From Luteipulveratus flavus (GTDB lineage Bacteria > Actinomycetota > Actinomycetes > Actinomycetales > Dermatophilaceae): DNA of 64,000 bases. Position numbers and translations under genes: made by a program. Below are positions 1 through 7,943 of the stretch, piece after piece. The notes below the pieces were generated by a model that was not told the DNA's origin, made no database searches, and was given only the letters and a program-made list of their open reading frames with translations. The stretch spans positions 1 through 64,000 of the forward strand of contig NZ_JAROAV010000027.1 of the NCBI RefSeq assembly GCF_029439465.1, read 5' to 3'. How positions within the stretch are numbered: position 1 is the stretch's first letter; every line of letters starts with the position of its first letter.

Positions 1-570
1 ACCGCTCTGGCCCTGGTTGTAGCCACCCTGCTGGCCGTACGCGCCCTGCTGGTTGTACGCGTTCTGCTGGTCGCCCGTGGCCGACTTCTTGCGCATCAGC
101 GAGATCGCCGCGAGAGCGAGACCGGCCAGCAGCAGGATCGGGCCGAGGATCAGACCGAGCAGACGCAGTGCGCCACCGCCGGCCTTGCCCTCCTTGGCGC
201 CCGCGAAGGTCTGCACGCCGTCCTTGCCGCTGCACGTGACGGTGTACGTACCCGACTTCATCCCGTCGGTGCTGCGCGCGATCTCCCAGTACTTCGTGCC
301 GTCGGCGCTGATCGAGAAGTCGTTGGACGGGCGGTCCAGCGTCGACTTCTGGCCACCCTGGTCGGCCTGGCAGGTCACCGCCGACCGTGCCGACTGGTCG
401 GGGCTGAACACCGAGAAACCCGCGTCCTTGGCGTTGATCTGCTGACCGTTGTTGAAGCCCTGGAGCTTGACCGAACCGCCGGAGAGCAGGCCGACGATCA
501 GCAGGATCAGGCCGAGGAGAACCAGCGCTCCGGCGATACCGAGCCTGGTCTTGCTGGAAGTACTGGACAT
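1..570 (-). CDS. Two-TM hypothetical membrane protein, 3' end outside window
   Basis: No known family recognised. The frame is open from an ATG at 570 to the window edge (190 codons) and the C-terminus lies outside. A short basic N-terminus is followed by a hydrophobic segment (about residues 11-31), an extracytoplasmic domain of about 100 residues with two Cys (in VTCQAD and VTCSGK, a possible disulfide), a second hydrophobic segment (about 135-158), then RKK and a low-complexity tail rich in Gln, Gly, Tyr and Asn. The pattern suggests a surface domain tethered by two helices with a flexible cytoplasmic tail. It lies 35 bp downstream of the SufE gene on the same strand and may be co-transcribed with it. 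Confidence 0.7.
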   Translation of the reverse strand, partial: MSSTSSKTRLGIAGALVLLGLILLIVGLLSGGSVKLQGFNNGQQINAKDAGFSVFSPDQSARSAVTCQADQGGQKSTLDRPSNDFSISADGTKYWEIARSTDGMKSGTYTVTCSGKDGVQTFAGAKEGKAGGGALRLLGLILGPILLLAGLALAAISLMRKKSATGDQQNAYNQQGAYGQQGGYNQGQSG

Positions 571-605
571 GGGCGAAACCTAACGCATGGAAGAGGGCCG
601 AGACG

Positions 606-1040
606 TCACACGGTCACCCTGTCACGGATCTGTCGTTTGATCCTGGCGAGCATGGCCACCATGCCCCGCATTCTGAGGGGCGAGACCGCCTCCGCGAGGC
701 CGAATCGGAAGACCACGTCGTCGGGGACCGCCAGCACGGTCTCGGCGGACTGACCGTCGAGACCGGCGTGCAGGATCCCGGCGAAGCCGCGGGTCGTCGG
801 CGCCTCCCGCGGCGCCTTGAAGAACAGCGAGACGGGAGCGTCCGGCCCGTCACCCACCTCGACGGTGAGGAAGAGCGGCGACTGGCACTCGTGGACCTGC
901 TCCAGGTCGGCGTCGGCGTACCGGTCGGGGAGCTCGGGCAGCTCGTCGCTGAGCTCGAGCAGCAGCTGCAGCCGGTCCTTGGGGCCGACGGCCTCGAAGT
1001 CGTCGATCAGCTCCAGGAGGGGGGCGGGGAGGTCGGTCAC
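606..1040 (-). CDS. SufE-family sulfur acceptor protein
   Basis: Protein of 144 aa with the SufE fold. SufE proteins accept sulfane sulfur on a conserved Cys from a cysteine desulfurase and pass it to the Fe-S assembly machinery. The expected Cys is visible as Cys52 in HECQSPLF, followed by the conserved C-terminal PLRMRGM stretch. The GTG at 1040 was chosen because it overlaps the stop of the upstream rhodanese gene by 4 bp (GTGA), indicating translational coupling. A longer reading of the same frame runs back through the rhodanese gene and is not supported. Pairing of SufE with a thiosulfate sulfurtransferase is common in actinobacteria and suggests a shared role in sulfur transfer; no cysteine desulfurase gene is in the window. 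Confidence 0.9.
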   Translation of the reverse strand: MTDLPAPLLELIDDFEAVGPKDRLQLLLELSDELPELPDRYADADLEQVHECQSPLFLTVEVGDGPDAPVSLFFKAPREAPTTRGFAGILHAGLDGQSAETVLAVPDDVVFRFGLAEAVSPLRMRGMVAMLARIKRQIRDRVTV

Positions 1041-1927
1041 GCGGTCGGAGCCCCCTGCTCGACGGGGACGCGCACCGAGTTGCCCCACTCGGTCCAGGAG
1101 CCGTCGTAGTTGCGGACGTGCTCGAACCCGAGCAGGTGGGTGAGGACGAACCAGGTGTGGGAGGACCTCTCGCCGATGCGGCAGTACGCGACGACCTCGT
1201 CGCCCGTGGACAGGCCCTGCTCCTGCTCGTAGATGGCGGCGAGCTCCGCGCGGGGCCGGAACCGGCCGTCCTCGCGGGCCGCGCGCGCCCACGGCACCGA
1301 CTTCGCGCCGGGGATGTGCCCGCCGCGGACCGACCCCTCCTGCGGGTAGTCGGGCATGTGCAGCAGCTCACCGGAGTACTCGCCGGGGGACCGGACGTCG
1401 ACCAGGGGCTTGCCGAGGTGGTCCAGGACGTCGTCCCGGAAGGCGCGGATACCGGAGTCCTCGCGCTGGACGACGGGGTAGTCGGCCGGGGTGACGGTGG
1501 GGACGTCCCGGGTGAGCTCGCGGCCCTCCGCCTCCCAAGCGGCCCGGCCGCCGTCCAGCAGCCGGACGTCGGGGTGGCCGAAGAGCTCGAGCACCCACAG
1601 CGCGTACGCGGCCCACCAGTTGCTCTTGTCGCCGTAGACGACGACGGTGGTGTCCCGGCCGATGCCGCGCTCGGACATCACCGTGGCGAACCGCTCGCCG
1701 TCGACGTAGTCCCGAGTCACCGGGTCGTTGAGGTCGGTGTGCCAGTCGAGCTTGAGCGCACCGGGGATGTGGCCGGTGTCGTACAGCAGGACGTCCTCGT
1801 CCGACTCCAGCACGACCAGGTCGCCCGTACCGTCCTCGAGCCGGTCGGCGAGCCACTGGGTGCTGACCAGACGCTCGGGGTGGGCGTACTCGGCGAAGGC
1901 AGGGTTCTCGTCGCGAGGAGCAGGCAT
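1037..1927 (-). CDS. sseA: Thiosulfate sulfurtransferase (tandem rhodanese domains)
   Basis: Protein of 296 aa with two rhodanese domains, the usual layout of thiosulfate:cyanide and 3-mercaptopyruvate sulfurtransferases. The N-terminal domain (about 18-140) lacks a catalytic Cys, having YGDKSN at that position, as expected for the inactive half. The C-terminal domain (about 160-290) has the active loop [10 protein letters not shown] with Cys249; the CRxGxR form points to thiosulfate as donor rather than mercaptopyruvate. Start ATG at 1927. It is the first gene of a two-gene unit with the SufE gene, which starts inside its stop codon. The 95 bp upstream is shared with the divergent EcsC-family gene. 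Cytoplasmic. Confidence 0.9.
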   Translation of the reverse strand: MPAPRDENPAFAEYAHPERLVSTQWLADRLEDGTGDLVVLESDEDVLLYDTGHIPGALKLDWHTDLNDPVTRDYVDGERFATVMSERGIGRDTTVVVYGDKSNWWAAYALWVLELFGHPDVRLLDGGRAAWEAEGRELTRDVPTVTPADYPVVQREDSGIRAFRDDVLDHLGKPLVDVRSPGEYSGELLHMPDYPQEGSVRGGHIPGAKSVPWARAAREDGRFRPRAELAAIYEQEQGLSTGDEVVAYCRIGERSSHTWFVLTHLLGFEHVRNYDGSWTEWGNSVRVPVEQGAPTA

Positions 1928-2022
1928 GGCGCCACCGTACGCCGCCGCAGCAGGAGGGCCGTGGGGCGCCCGTGGTCCGAACCGGCACGGTTGCGGCGCG
2001 CGCGCCTGGCAGGATGACCGCC

Positions 2023-2703
2023 ATGTTCGGACTAGGTAAGAAGAAGCCCGTCCAGACCGCGCCGGCCAAGGTCGACGACGGCCCACTCGCGACGACCGCG
2101 ACCAACCTGGCCGAGCGTCTGCTCGACGTCGGGTTCGACGGGAGAGCGGGATTCAAGTCCGCGCGCGCTGTCGCCGACGCGGCTCGCGCCAAGCACCAGG
2201 GCAATGTGGAACAGGCGATCGACGAGGTCGTCGGGGACCACCGCCGACTGGTCGCGGGCGGTGGGTTCATCACCGGGCTCGGCGGCTTCGTCACCATGCC
2301 GGTCGCCCTTCCTGCCAACGTGTTCGAGTTCTACGTCCTCGCGACCCGCACGACCGCCGCGATCGCACACCTGCGTGGGCACGACATCGACCAGCACGAG
2401 ATCCGCTCCGCCGTCCTGCTCACGCTGATCGGCGCGGAGGCGGACGACCTGCTGAAGAAGGCGGGCGTGGTGAGCACCGGACGGCTGGCGAACCTCGCCG
2501 CGCAGCGGCTGCCCGGCCCCGCGCTCATGGTCGTCAACAAGGCCGTCGGCTTCCGCCTCATCAGCCAGGTCGGTCGCAAGGCCTTCTCGAAGATGGGTAA
2601 GGGGATCCCGCTGGCGGGCGGGGTCGTCGGTGCCGGGCTGGACGTCTACCTGTTCAACAAGATCGCGGCGGGCGCACGACGGGAGTTCCCGCCGAAGGCC
2701 TGA
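2023..2703 (+). CDS. EcsC-family protein
   Basis: About 226 aa, matching the EcsC protein family, named after a Bacillus gene next to an ABC transporter. Biochemical function is unknown. Two glycine-rich hydrophobic stretches are visible (about residues 76-115 and 197-215) and could insert into or lie on the membrane. The second ATG, at 2023, was chosen because an AGGA lies 8 bases upstream; the in-frame ATG at 2014 has no spacing from that site. It is divergent from the rhodanese/SufE pair. No ABC transporter is adjacent, so the name implies nothing about transport here. Confidence 0.75.
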   Translation: MFGLGKKKPVQTAPAKVDDGPLATTATNLAERLLDVGFDGRAGFKSARAVADAARAKHQGNVEQAIDEVVGDHRRLVAGGGFITGLGGFVTMPVALPANVFEFYVLATRTTAAIAHLRGHDIDQHEIRSAVLLTLIGAEADDLLKKAGVVSTGRLANLAAQRLPGPALMVVNKAVGFRLISQVGRKAFSKMGKGIPLAGGVVGAGLDVYLFNKIAAGARREFPPKA

Positions 2704-2781
2704 CCGGCCGGAATCGCCGGCGCTCCCGGATCGTTCCACCAGTCACCGCCGGTCACCCGACCGAGCGTGAAGGAGGGTCAC

Positions 2782-3150
2782 ATGCCCACACCTCGTCCCG
2801 TCCGATGGACCGGTCTACGTCAGCTGTCGGCCGCGGTGCGCACGGCCAGCGCACCCGGCGCACCGAGCCTGGCGACCCGGATGAGCGCGGTACCGCGCCT
2901 GGTGCGTGCCTCGCTGTCCGGGCAGTACGACGGGTGCACGCCCGCGCACCTCGCCGCGCTGGCGGCCGCGGCCGCGTACGTGGTGTCGCCGGTCGACCTG
3001 CTGCCGGAGGCCGTGCTGTCGGTCGTCGGTCTCGCGGACGACGCCGTCGTCCTGGCGTGGTTCGCAGCCGCGCTCGTCCGCGACACCGACGACTTCCTGG
3101 CCTGGGAGAAGGCCCGCGAGCGCACCGTGCGCGGCGAGACCGTGCGCTGA
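2782..3150 (+). CDS. DUF1232 (YkvA-type) small membrane protein
   Basis: Protein of 122 aa with the short DUF1232 signature around residues 55-90: AAYVVSPVDLLPE followed by GLADDAVVL, the SP-x-D-L-x-P pattern typical of this family. Function unknown; relatives are small proteins with one or two hydrophobic helices. ATG at 2782 is preceded by GGAGG with good spacing; an upstream in-frame GTG at 2767 lies before that ribosome binding site. The gene is monocistronic in appearance, 78 bp after the EcsC-family gene. Confidence 0.75.
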   Translation: MPTPRPVRWTGLRQLSAAVRTASAPGAPSLATRMSAVPRLVRASLSGQYDGCTPAHLAALAAAAAYVVSPVDLLPEAVLSVVGLADDAVVLAWFAAALVRDTDDFLAWEKARERTVRGETVR

Positions 3151-3240
3151 GCCCTCCACATCCCCACCGACAGCTCCGGGCTGTCCACCGCGAGCGGCAC
3201 GGCGTGGCGCTGAGCACGCTGCCAGCCGGACGCTCGGGGC

Positions 3241-4311
3241 ATGACGCACAAGCTGCGCGGCCTCGGAGAGCTGGTCGCCTATATCCCGTACCTGCTGGGC
3301 TTCGTCCCCCGGGCGTCCGTCGTGGTCATCGGCAGCGGCCCGGACGGGATCGGGCCGGTCTCCCGGGTCGACATCCCGCCTGATCCGAAGGACGACGAGG
3401 AGGTCGCGAGACAGGTCGTGACCCAGCTGCGCCGTGCGTCGCTGGAACGGTTCGACCTGATCGGGTACGCCGGTGGCCGACCTGCCCACCCGCTGCTGGA
3501 CCGGATCTCGGTCCGGCTGTCCGAGACCACCGGCGCCGAGCCGGGCCACCACCTCCTCGTGGACGACGGGGGCTGGCGGGCGACGCGGTGCGTGTGCGGC
3601 GGATGCCGCCTCGGCGTGCGGTCCGCGGTGCCCTCACCGGACCGGGTTCCGGCGGTGGCGGAGCAGGTGCTGCGAGAGGTGCACCCGTACCTCGATCGTG
3701 CCGAGCTCGTCGCCAGCCTGCAGACGAGCAGACCGTTGGTCGTGCAGGCCGTACGCAGCATGAGCCGCGGTCGGCCGGACACCCTCGGCGAGGTGGATGT
3801 CGCTGCTGCGTGGGCGGCCGTGCTGGACGTCGGTGACGACGCCCCGGCGGTGCACGACCTGCCGGCCGCCGTTCTGCTCACGGCGATGGACGCGTTGCGC
3901 GATCCCGTCCGGCGTGACGACATCCTCGGCTGGCTGGTTCCCGGGACCCTCAGCTTTCCGGCGCAGGTGCCCCGGCTGGTCACCGCACTCGACGACCGCC
4001 TCGGTCTGCCGCGCTGGCGGACCTCCCTCGGGCCGCAGGACCACGAGCACGACACGCAGGTCATCAGGGTGACCCGGCGGCTGCAGCAGCTTGTCGCCTG
4101 CACACCGCGGGAGTGGGCCGACGGCACGGCCACGCTGCTCGGCTACTGGTGCTGGGTCCACGGCCAGGGGGCGCTGGCCACCACCGCGCTGGAGATCGCC
4201 GTGCAGGTCCGACCGGGCCGGGCGCGGATGGCTGCGCTGCTGCTCCAGGTGATCAGCCACGGGCTGCGCCCCGAGGACATGCGTCCCACACCCCGAGAGA
4301 CCGCCTCATGA
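3241..4311 (+). CDS. DUF4192-domain protein
   Basis: Protein of 356 aa. The N-terminus (LGELVAYIPYLLGFVPRASV then VVIG) is the recognisable opening of DUF4192, a family found in actinobacteria and of unknown function. No catalytic motif is visible and there is no signal peptide or membrane helix. Two Cys near residues 117-122 (RCVCGGC) could bind a metal, which is inference. The ribosome binding site is weak (CTCGGGGC directly before the ATG), so the exact start is less certain. The stop codon at 4309-4311 is immediately followed by the metX promoter and riboswitch, so metX is a separate transcription unit. Confidence 0.75.
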   Translation: MTHKLRGLGELVAYIPYLLGFVPRASVVVIGSGPDGIGPVSRVDIPPDPKDDEEVARQVVTQLRRASLERFDLIGYAGGRPAHPLLDRISVRLSETTGAEPGHHLLVDDGGWRATRCVCGGCRLGVRSAVPSPDRVPAVAEQVLREVHPYLDRAELVASLQTSRPLVVQAVRSMSRGRPDTLGEVDVAAAWAAVLDVGDDAPAVHDLPAAVLLTAMDALRDPVRRDDILGWLVPGTLSFPAQVPRLVTALDDRLGLPRWRTSLGPQDHEHDTQVIRVTRRLQQLVACTPREWADGTATLLGYWCWVHGQGALATTALEIAVQVRPGRARMAALLLQVISHGLRPEDMRPTPRETAS

Positions 4312-4313
4312 GA

Positions 4314-4344
4314 TTGGGCGTGACCTGGCCCGCCTTGCTACCGT
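4314..4344 (+). promoter_or_regulatory. Candidate promoter of the SAM-IV riboswitch/metX transcript
   Basis: TTGGGC at 4314-4319 and TACCGT at 4339-4344 are separated by 19 bases. They place the transcription start near 4350, exactly where the riboswitch structure begins. The -10 matches TAnnnT but the spacing is one or two bases longer than ideal. Placement is supported mostly by the position of the RNA element. Confidence 0.45.
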
Positions 4345-4350
4345 CAGCGC

Positions 4351-4462
4351 GGTCAAGAGTCTCAGCGTCAAGCCCCGGCTTGCTGAGCGGCAACCCTCCA
4401 ACCGCGGTGGGGTGCCCCGGGTGAGGACAGGGTCGGACGAGGTGTCCGACAAGCGCGGGGTC
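4351..4462 (+). promoter_or_regulatory. SAM-IV riboswitch upstream of metX
   Basis: The leader contains the hallmark core of the actinobacterial SAM-IV aptamer: GGTCAAGAG at the 5' side, paired CTCAGC/GCTGAG flanking AAGCCCCGGCTT, then GGCAACCCTCCAACCGCGG, GGTGGGGTGCCCCGG and a GTGAGGAC return strand. A 7-bp hairpin follows (4432-4438 with 4444-4450) and a 3' strand GCGCGGGGTC able to pair back to the CCGCGG loop as a pseudoknot. From memory the core is nearly identical to the published mycobacterial SAM-IV RNA. SAM binding is expected to lower metX expression. Bases 4458-4464 can also pair with 4480-4486 just ahead of the start codon, which may be the switching element. Confidence 0.93.
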
Positions 4463-4491
4463 AGCTCACCGGATGGCCCCTGACCCGGGAG

Positions 4492-5670
4492 ATGCCGTTG
4501 ACCGTCCTGAGCCAGCCGCACGGCGCCACGCTGCCGCGCCACCCGCGCCAGGTCGACCTGTCGCCCTCGTTCAACCCGCAGGCGTTCGGAGTACGCCTGC
4601 CCGGCATCGACCTGGACAGCGGGACATCGCTGCCAGCGGTGACCGTCGCTGTCCAGACCTGGGGGACGTCGGCGCCGGACGGGTCCAACGCCGTGCTCGT
4701 CGAGCACGCCCTGACCGGTGACGCCCACGTCACCGGTCCCGCCGGTCCCGGACAGCCGACCGCCGGGTGGTGGGACGGCGTCGTGGGCCCCGGGTGCGCC
4801 ATCGACACCGATCGCTACTTCGTCGTCGCGACCAACGTGCTCGGCGGCTGCCGAGGGACCACCGGTCCCGGCTCGACGGCACCCGACGGCCGGCCCTGGG
4901 GCTCGCGCTTCCCGCAGGTGAGCATCCGGGACCAGGTCCGCGTCGAGGCGCAGGTCGCTGACCTCCTCGGCGTCGACCGGTGGCGCCTGGTGGTCGGCGG
5001 ATCGATGGGCGGCATGCGCGCGGTCGAGTGGGCCGCCACCTTCCCCGACCGGGTGCGGGCCGCTGCGGTCGTGGCGAGCACCGCGGCCGCGTCGGCAGAC
5101 CAGATCGCCTGGGGCCAGGCGCAGGTCCTCGCCGTCACGGGGGACCCGGACTACCGCGGCGGCGACTACTACGACCAGGGGGTGACGCCGTCGCACGGCC
5201 TCGGGCTCGCCCGCCGGATCGCGCACACCACCTACCGCAGCGCACCCGAGCTGGACAGCCGGTTCGGCACCGCCGGCCAGGACGGTGAGGACCCGTTGCG
5301 CGGTGGCCGCTTCTCGGTCGAGGGCTACCTCGACCACCATGCGGCCAAGCTGGTCGGTCGGTTCGACGCCGGCACGTACGTCGTGCTGACCAGGGCGATG
5401 GCCACGCACGACATCGGCCGCGGCCGCGGTGGTGCGGCGGCGGCCCTCGAGAGGTTCGACGGCGACCTGCACGTCGTCGCGGTCGACTCCGACCGGCTCT
5501 TCCCCGTCGAGCTGTCCGAGGCGCTGGTCCGCGCGCACGGCCGTGGGTCGGTCCAGGTCGTTGCCTCACCGCACGGACACGACGGCTTCCTCATCGAGAC
5601 CGAGCGGGTGAGCGCGGTCCTGCGCGACGCCCTGTCCGACGAGACGCCCGCGACGGGCGTCGTCCGGTAG
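4492..5670 (+). CDS. metX: Homoserine O-acetyltransferase
   Basis: Protein of 392 aa, an alpha/beta-hydrolase that acetylates L-homoserine with acetyl-CoA, the committing step of methionine synthesis by direct sulfhydrylation. The nucleophile is Ser171 in GGSMGG, with Asp334 (in DSDRLFP) and His363 (in PHGHDGFL) completing the triad; NVLGGCRGTTGP and YRSAPELDSRFG are family signatures. It sits 29 bases downstream of a SAM-IV riboswitch, which fits end-product control. GGGAG directly abuts the ATG at 4492, so the TTG two codons later (4498), with better spacing, is an alternative start. A metY partner, often adjacent in actinobacteria, is not next to it here. Confidence 0.95.
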   Translation: MPLTVLSQPHGATLPRHPRQVDLSPSFNPQAFGVRLPGIDLDSGTSLPAVTVAVQTWGTSAPDGSNAVLVEHALTGDAHVTGPAGPGQPTAGWWDGVVGPGCAIDTDRYFVVATNVLGGCRGTTGPGSTAPDGRPWGSRFPQVSIRDQVRVEAQVADLLGVDRWRLVVGGSMGGMRAVEWAATFPDRVRAAAVVASTAAASADQIAWGQAQVLAVTGDPDYRGGDYYDQGVTPSHGLGLARRIAHTTYRSAPELDSRFGTAGQDGEDPLRGGRFSVEGYLDHHAAKLVGRFDAGTYVVLTRAMATHDIGRGRGGAAAALERFDGDLHVVAVDSDRLFPVELSEALVRAHGRGSVQVVASPHGHDGFLIETERVSAVLRDALSDETPATGVVR

Positions 5671-5721
5671 CGTCGGCATCCCGGCGACCGGGAAGGTCGC
5701 TGCAGGACGAGGAGGTCCCCG

Positions 5722-6093
5722 GTGACAGTGGTGGTCGGATACGTCGCGACGCGTGAGGGCCAGGCCGCGCTCGACCGAGGGGTCAAGGAGGCGGCCGCTC
5801 GCCGGACCCGGCTTCTCGTCGTGGACTCTCGCGGCGGCTCCTCGGACGAGCCCGTGCTCACCCAGGTCCTCGAGCAGGCGCGGGCCGACGGGGTCGAGGT
5901 CGAGCTGCGCTCACTGACCCACGACGCCGACCCCGCCGAGGACATCATCACGGCGGCCGAGGAGGTCGACGCCGAGCTCATCGTGATCGGGCTGCGCCGC
6001 CGGACCCCGGTCGGCAAGCTCATCCTCGGCTCGAACGCGCAGCGGATCCTGCTCGACGCCGGCTGTCCCGTCCTGGCCGTGAAAGCGCCCTGA
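5722..6093 (+). CDS. Universal stress protein (single domain)
   Basis: Protein of 123 aa with one UspA fold. The start VVVGYVATREGQAAL and the C-terminal nucleotide-binding pattern GLRRRTPVGKLILGSNAQ (Gly-x2-Arg...Gly-x9-Gly-Ser) suggest ATP binding. The N-terminal half is shorter than usual. The GTG at 5722 has GGAGG six bases upstream. It lies 51 bp after metX and well before rpoD; no shared promoter is evident. Role inferred from family only: stress or dormancy response. Confidence 0.85.
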   Translation: MTVVVGYVATREGQAALDRGVKEAAARRTRLLVVDSRGGSSDEPVLTQVLEQARADGVEVELRSLTHDADPAEDIITAAEEVDAELIVIGLRRRTPVGKLILGSNAQRILLDAGCPVLAVKAP

Positions 6094-6151
6094 TCTGCAG
6101 GAATGCGGCGCGCCCGAGCCGAGTTGGTCATAACAGACCCGCGGTGGGTTT

Positions 6152-6157
6152 TATAAT
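6152..6157 (+). promoter_or_regulatory. -10 hexamer of the rpoD promoter
   Basis: A perfect TATAAT stands out in a GC-rich gap upstream of rpoD. No good -35 lies at the usual distance: TTGGTC at 6124-6129 is 22 bases away, and the hexamer at 17 bases (6129-6134, CATAAC) is poor. If used, it gives a 5' untranslated region of about 145 bases. Confidence 0.5.
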
Positions 6158-6309
6158 GGTGGTGGAATGCTCGCCGGAGCCGCCACTCCGGCGCCTCAGA
6201 GCGCCACTCCGCCCCGCCCCCCAGGTCGCCGTCGCTCGTCGACGGCCCTTGTCGTGATGCCTGCAGATCCCAGGCGGACATCACCGTACGTATCCCGGAA
6301 GGTAGCCCG

Positions 6310-7875
6310 TTGACACCAGTGTCGAAGACCTCAGCTGAGACCGCGGCCCCAGCTCTGCCGGCCGAGTTCGCACATCCTGCGCTGCAGGACCTGATGCGAG
6401 TGGGTCAGGCCAGTGGTTCTGTCGACAGCATCGCGCTCAAGCACGCACTCGAGACGGCCGAGATCGAGCCGAAGCGGATGAAGGTCGTGCTGCGCGCGCT
6501 GGAGCAGCACGGCGTGAGCGTGACCCTCGACCCCGACACGGCTCAGCGTGCCGTCGCGGCGACCGCGACCCGCAAGAAGGCCGCGCGGACGACCAAGAAG
6601 GCCGCCCCGAAGGCGACCGCCGCCGAGGCCAAGCCCGCCAAGAAGGCAGCCGCGAAGTCCGCCGCCGCACCCGCCAAGAAGACCGCGGCCAAGGCGACGA
6701 CCACGCGCACCGCCGCGAAGAAGGCGGCGACCGGCGCCACCGCGTCGACGACCGGCCCCGCGACGGCCAAGCGCGCCGCGGCCAAGAAGGCGGCCGCCAC
6801 CACGACCGAGACGGAGACCACCGTCGAGGGCGAGGAGGCCGAGGACGAGGCCACCGACACCGCCTCGGCGCCGGGCGCCACCGAGGCGGTCACCGAGTCC
6901 GGCGGCTTCGTGCTGCGCCAGGACGACGACGCCGACGCCCCCGCGCAGCAGGTCGTCACGGCCGGCGCCACCGCGGACCCGGTCAAGGACTACCTCAAGC
7001 AGATCGGCAAGGTCGCCCTGCTCAACGCCGAGCAGGAGGTCGAGCTCGCCAAGCGGATCGAGGCCGGCCTGTTCGCCGAGGAGAAGCTGAACTCCGGCGA
7101 CAAGATCGAGATGAAGCTCAAGCGCGAGCTGTGGTGGATCGCGCAGGACGGCAAGAAGGCCAAGAACCACCTGCTCGAGGCCAACCTGCGGCTGGTCGTC
7201 TCGCTCGCCAAGCGCTACACCGGCCGCGGCATGCTCTTCCTGGACCTCATCCAGGAGGGCAACCTCGGTCTGATCCGCGCGGTCGAGAAGTTCGACTACA
7301 CCAAGGGCTACAAGTTCTCGACGTACGCCACCTGGTGGATCCGTCAGGCGATCACCCGCGCCATGGCCGACCAGGCCCGCACCATCCGTATCCCGGTGCA
7401 CATGGTCGAGGTCATCAACAAGCTGGCGCGCGTGCAGCGGCAGATGCTGCAGGACCTCGGTCGCGAACCCACGCCGGAGGAGCTGGCCAAGGAGCTCGAC
7501 ATGACGCCTGAGAAGGTCGTCGAGGTCCAGAAGTACGGCCGCGAGCCGATCTCGCTGCACACCCCGCTCGGCGAGGACGGCGACAGCGAGTTCGGTGACC
7601 TCATCGAGGACTCCGAGGCGGTCGTCCCGGCCGACGCGGTCAGCTTCACCCTCCTGCAGGAGCAGCTGCACTCGGTCCTGGACACGCTGTCCGAGCGCGA
7701 GGCGGGTGTCGTCTCGATGCGCTTCGGGCTCACCGACGGTCAGCCGAAGACGCTGGACGAGATCGGCAAGGTCTACGGCGTCACGCGCGAGCGGATCCGC
7801 CAGATCGAGTCCAAGACGATGAGCAAGCTGCGCCACCCGAGCCGCTCACAGGTCCTGCGCGACTACCTGGACTGA
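6310..7875 (+). CDS. rpoD: Principal RNA polymerase sigma factor (SigA/HrdB type)
   Basis: Primary sigma-70 of 521 aa. Residues 1-75 form a conserved N-terminal segment (region 1.1-like). Residues about 80-165 are a Lys/Ala/Thr-rich low-complexity stretch with many KKA and AKK repeats, then an acidic run. Region 1.2 begins near 222 ([12 protein letters not shown]). Region 2 (about 285-365) has the core-binding and -10 recognition helices ([27 protein letters not shown]). Region 3 is about 366-440. Region 4 carries the -35 recognition helix ([13 protein letters not shown]), ending DYLD. The TTG at 6310 is the start: GGAAGG lies 7 bases upstream, whereas the in-frame GTG at 6319 is too far. It should direct most housekeeping transcription in the cell. 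Confidence 0.97.
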   Translation: MTPVSKTSAETAAPALPAEFAHPALQDLMRVGQASGSVDSIALKHALETAEIEPKRMKVVLRALEQHGVSVTLDPDTAQRAVAATATRKKAARTTKKAAPKATAAEAKPAKKAAAKSAAAPAKKTAAKATTTRTAAKKAATGATASTTGPATAKRAAAKKAAATTTETETTVEGEEAEDEATDTASAPGATEAVTESGGFVLRQDDDADAPAQQVVTAGATADPVKDYLKQIGKVALLNAEQEVELAKRIEAGLFAEEKLNSGDKIEMKLKRELWWIAQDGKKAKNHLLEANLRLVVSLAKRYTGRGMLFLDLIQEGNLGLIRAVEKFDYTKGYKFSTYATWWIRQAITRAMADQARTIRIPVHMVEVINKLARVQRQMLQDLGREPTPEELAKELDMTPEKVVEVQKYGREPISLHTPLGEDGDSEFGDLIEDSEAVVPADAVSFTLLQEQLHSVLDTLSEREAGVVSMRFGLTDGQPKTLDEIGKVYGVTRERIRQIESKTMSKLRHPSRSQVLRDYLD

Positions 7876-7936
7876 GCCGAGAACGACGAAGCCGGGCGAC
7901 CCCATCGGGGGTCCGCCCGGCTTCGTCGTTCTCGGC
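7876..7936. terminator. Long bidirectional terminator between rpoD and the transglutaminase operon
   Basis: A 23-bp perfect inverted repeat (7876-7898 with 7914-7936) is topped by a further 5-bp stem (ACCCC/GGGGT). It begins on the base after the rpoD stop codon and ends 7 bases before the stop of the convergent gene, so it can serve both strands. There is no T tract. Confidence 0.85.
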
Positions 7937-7943
7937 TGCGAGC

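Noticed and set aside
606-1292. Fusion of SufE with an Arg-rich N-terminal region
   Set aside because: The extra 84 codons read the rhodanese gene in the wrong frame; the GTG at 1040 gives a normal-length SufE.
6124-6129. TTGGTC as the -35 of the rpoD promoter
   Set aside because: It is 22 bases from the TATAAT, well beyond the 16-19 range; kept only the -10 as supported.
6331-7836. 501-codon open frame antisense to rpoD
   Set aside because: Very GC-rich genes keep antisense frames open by codon bias; its product is Leu/Gly/Arg-rich with no domain, and the sense strand encodes an unmistakable sigma factor.
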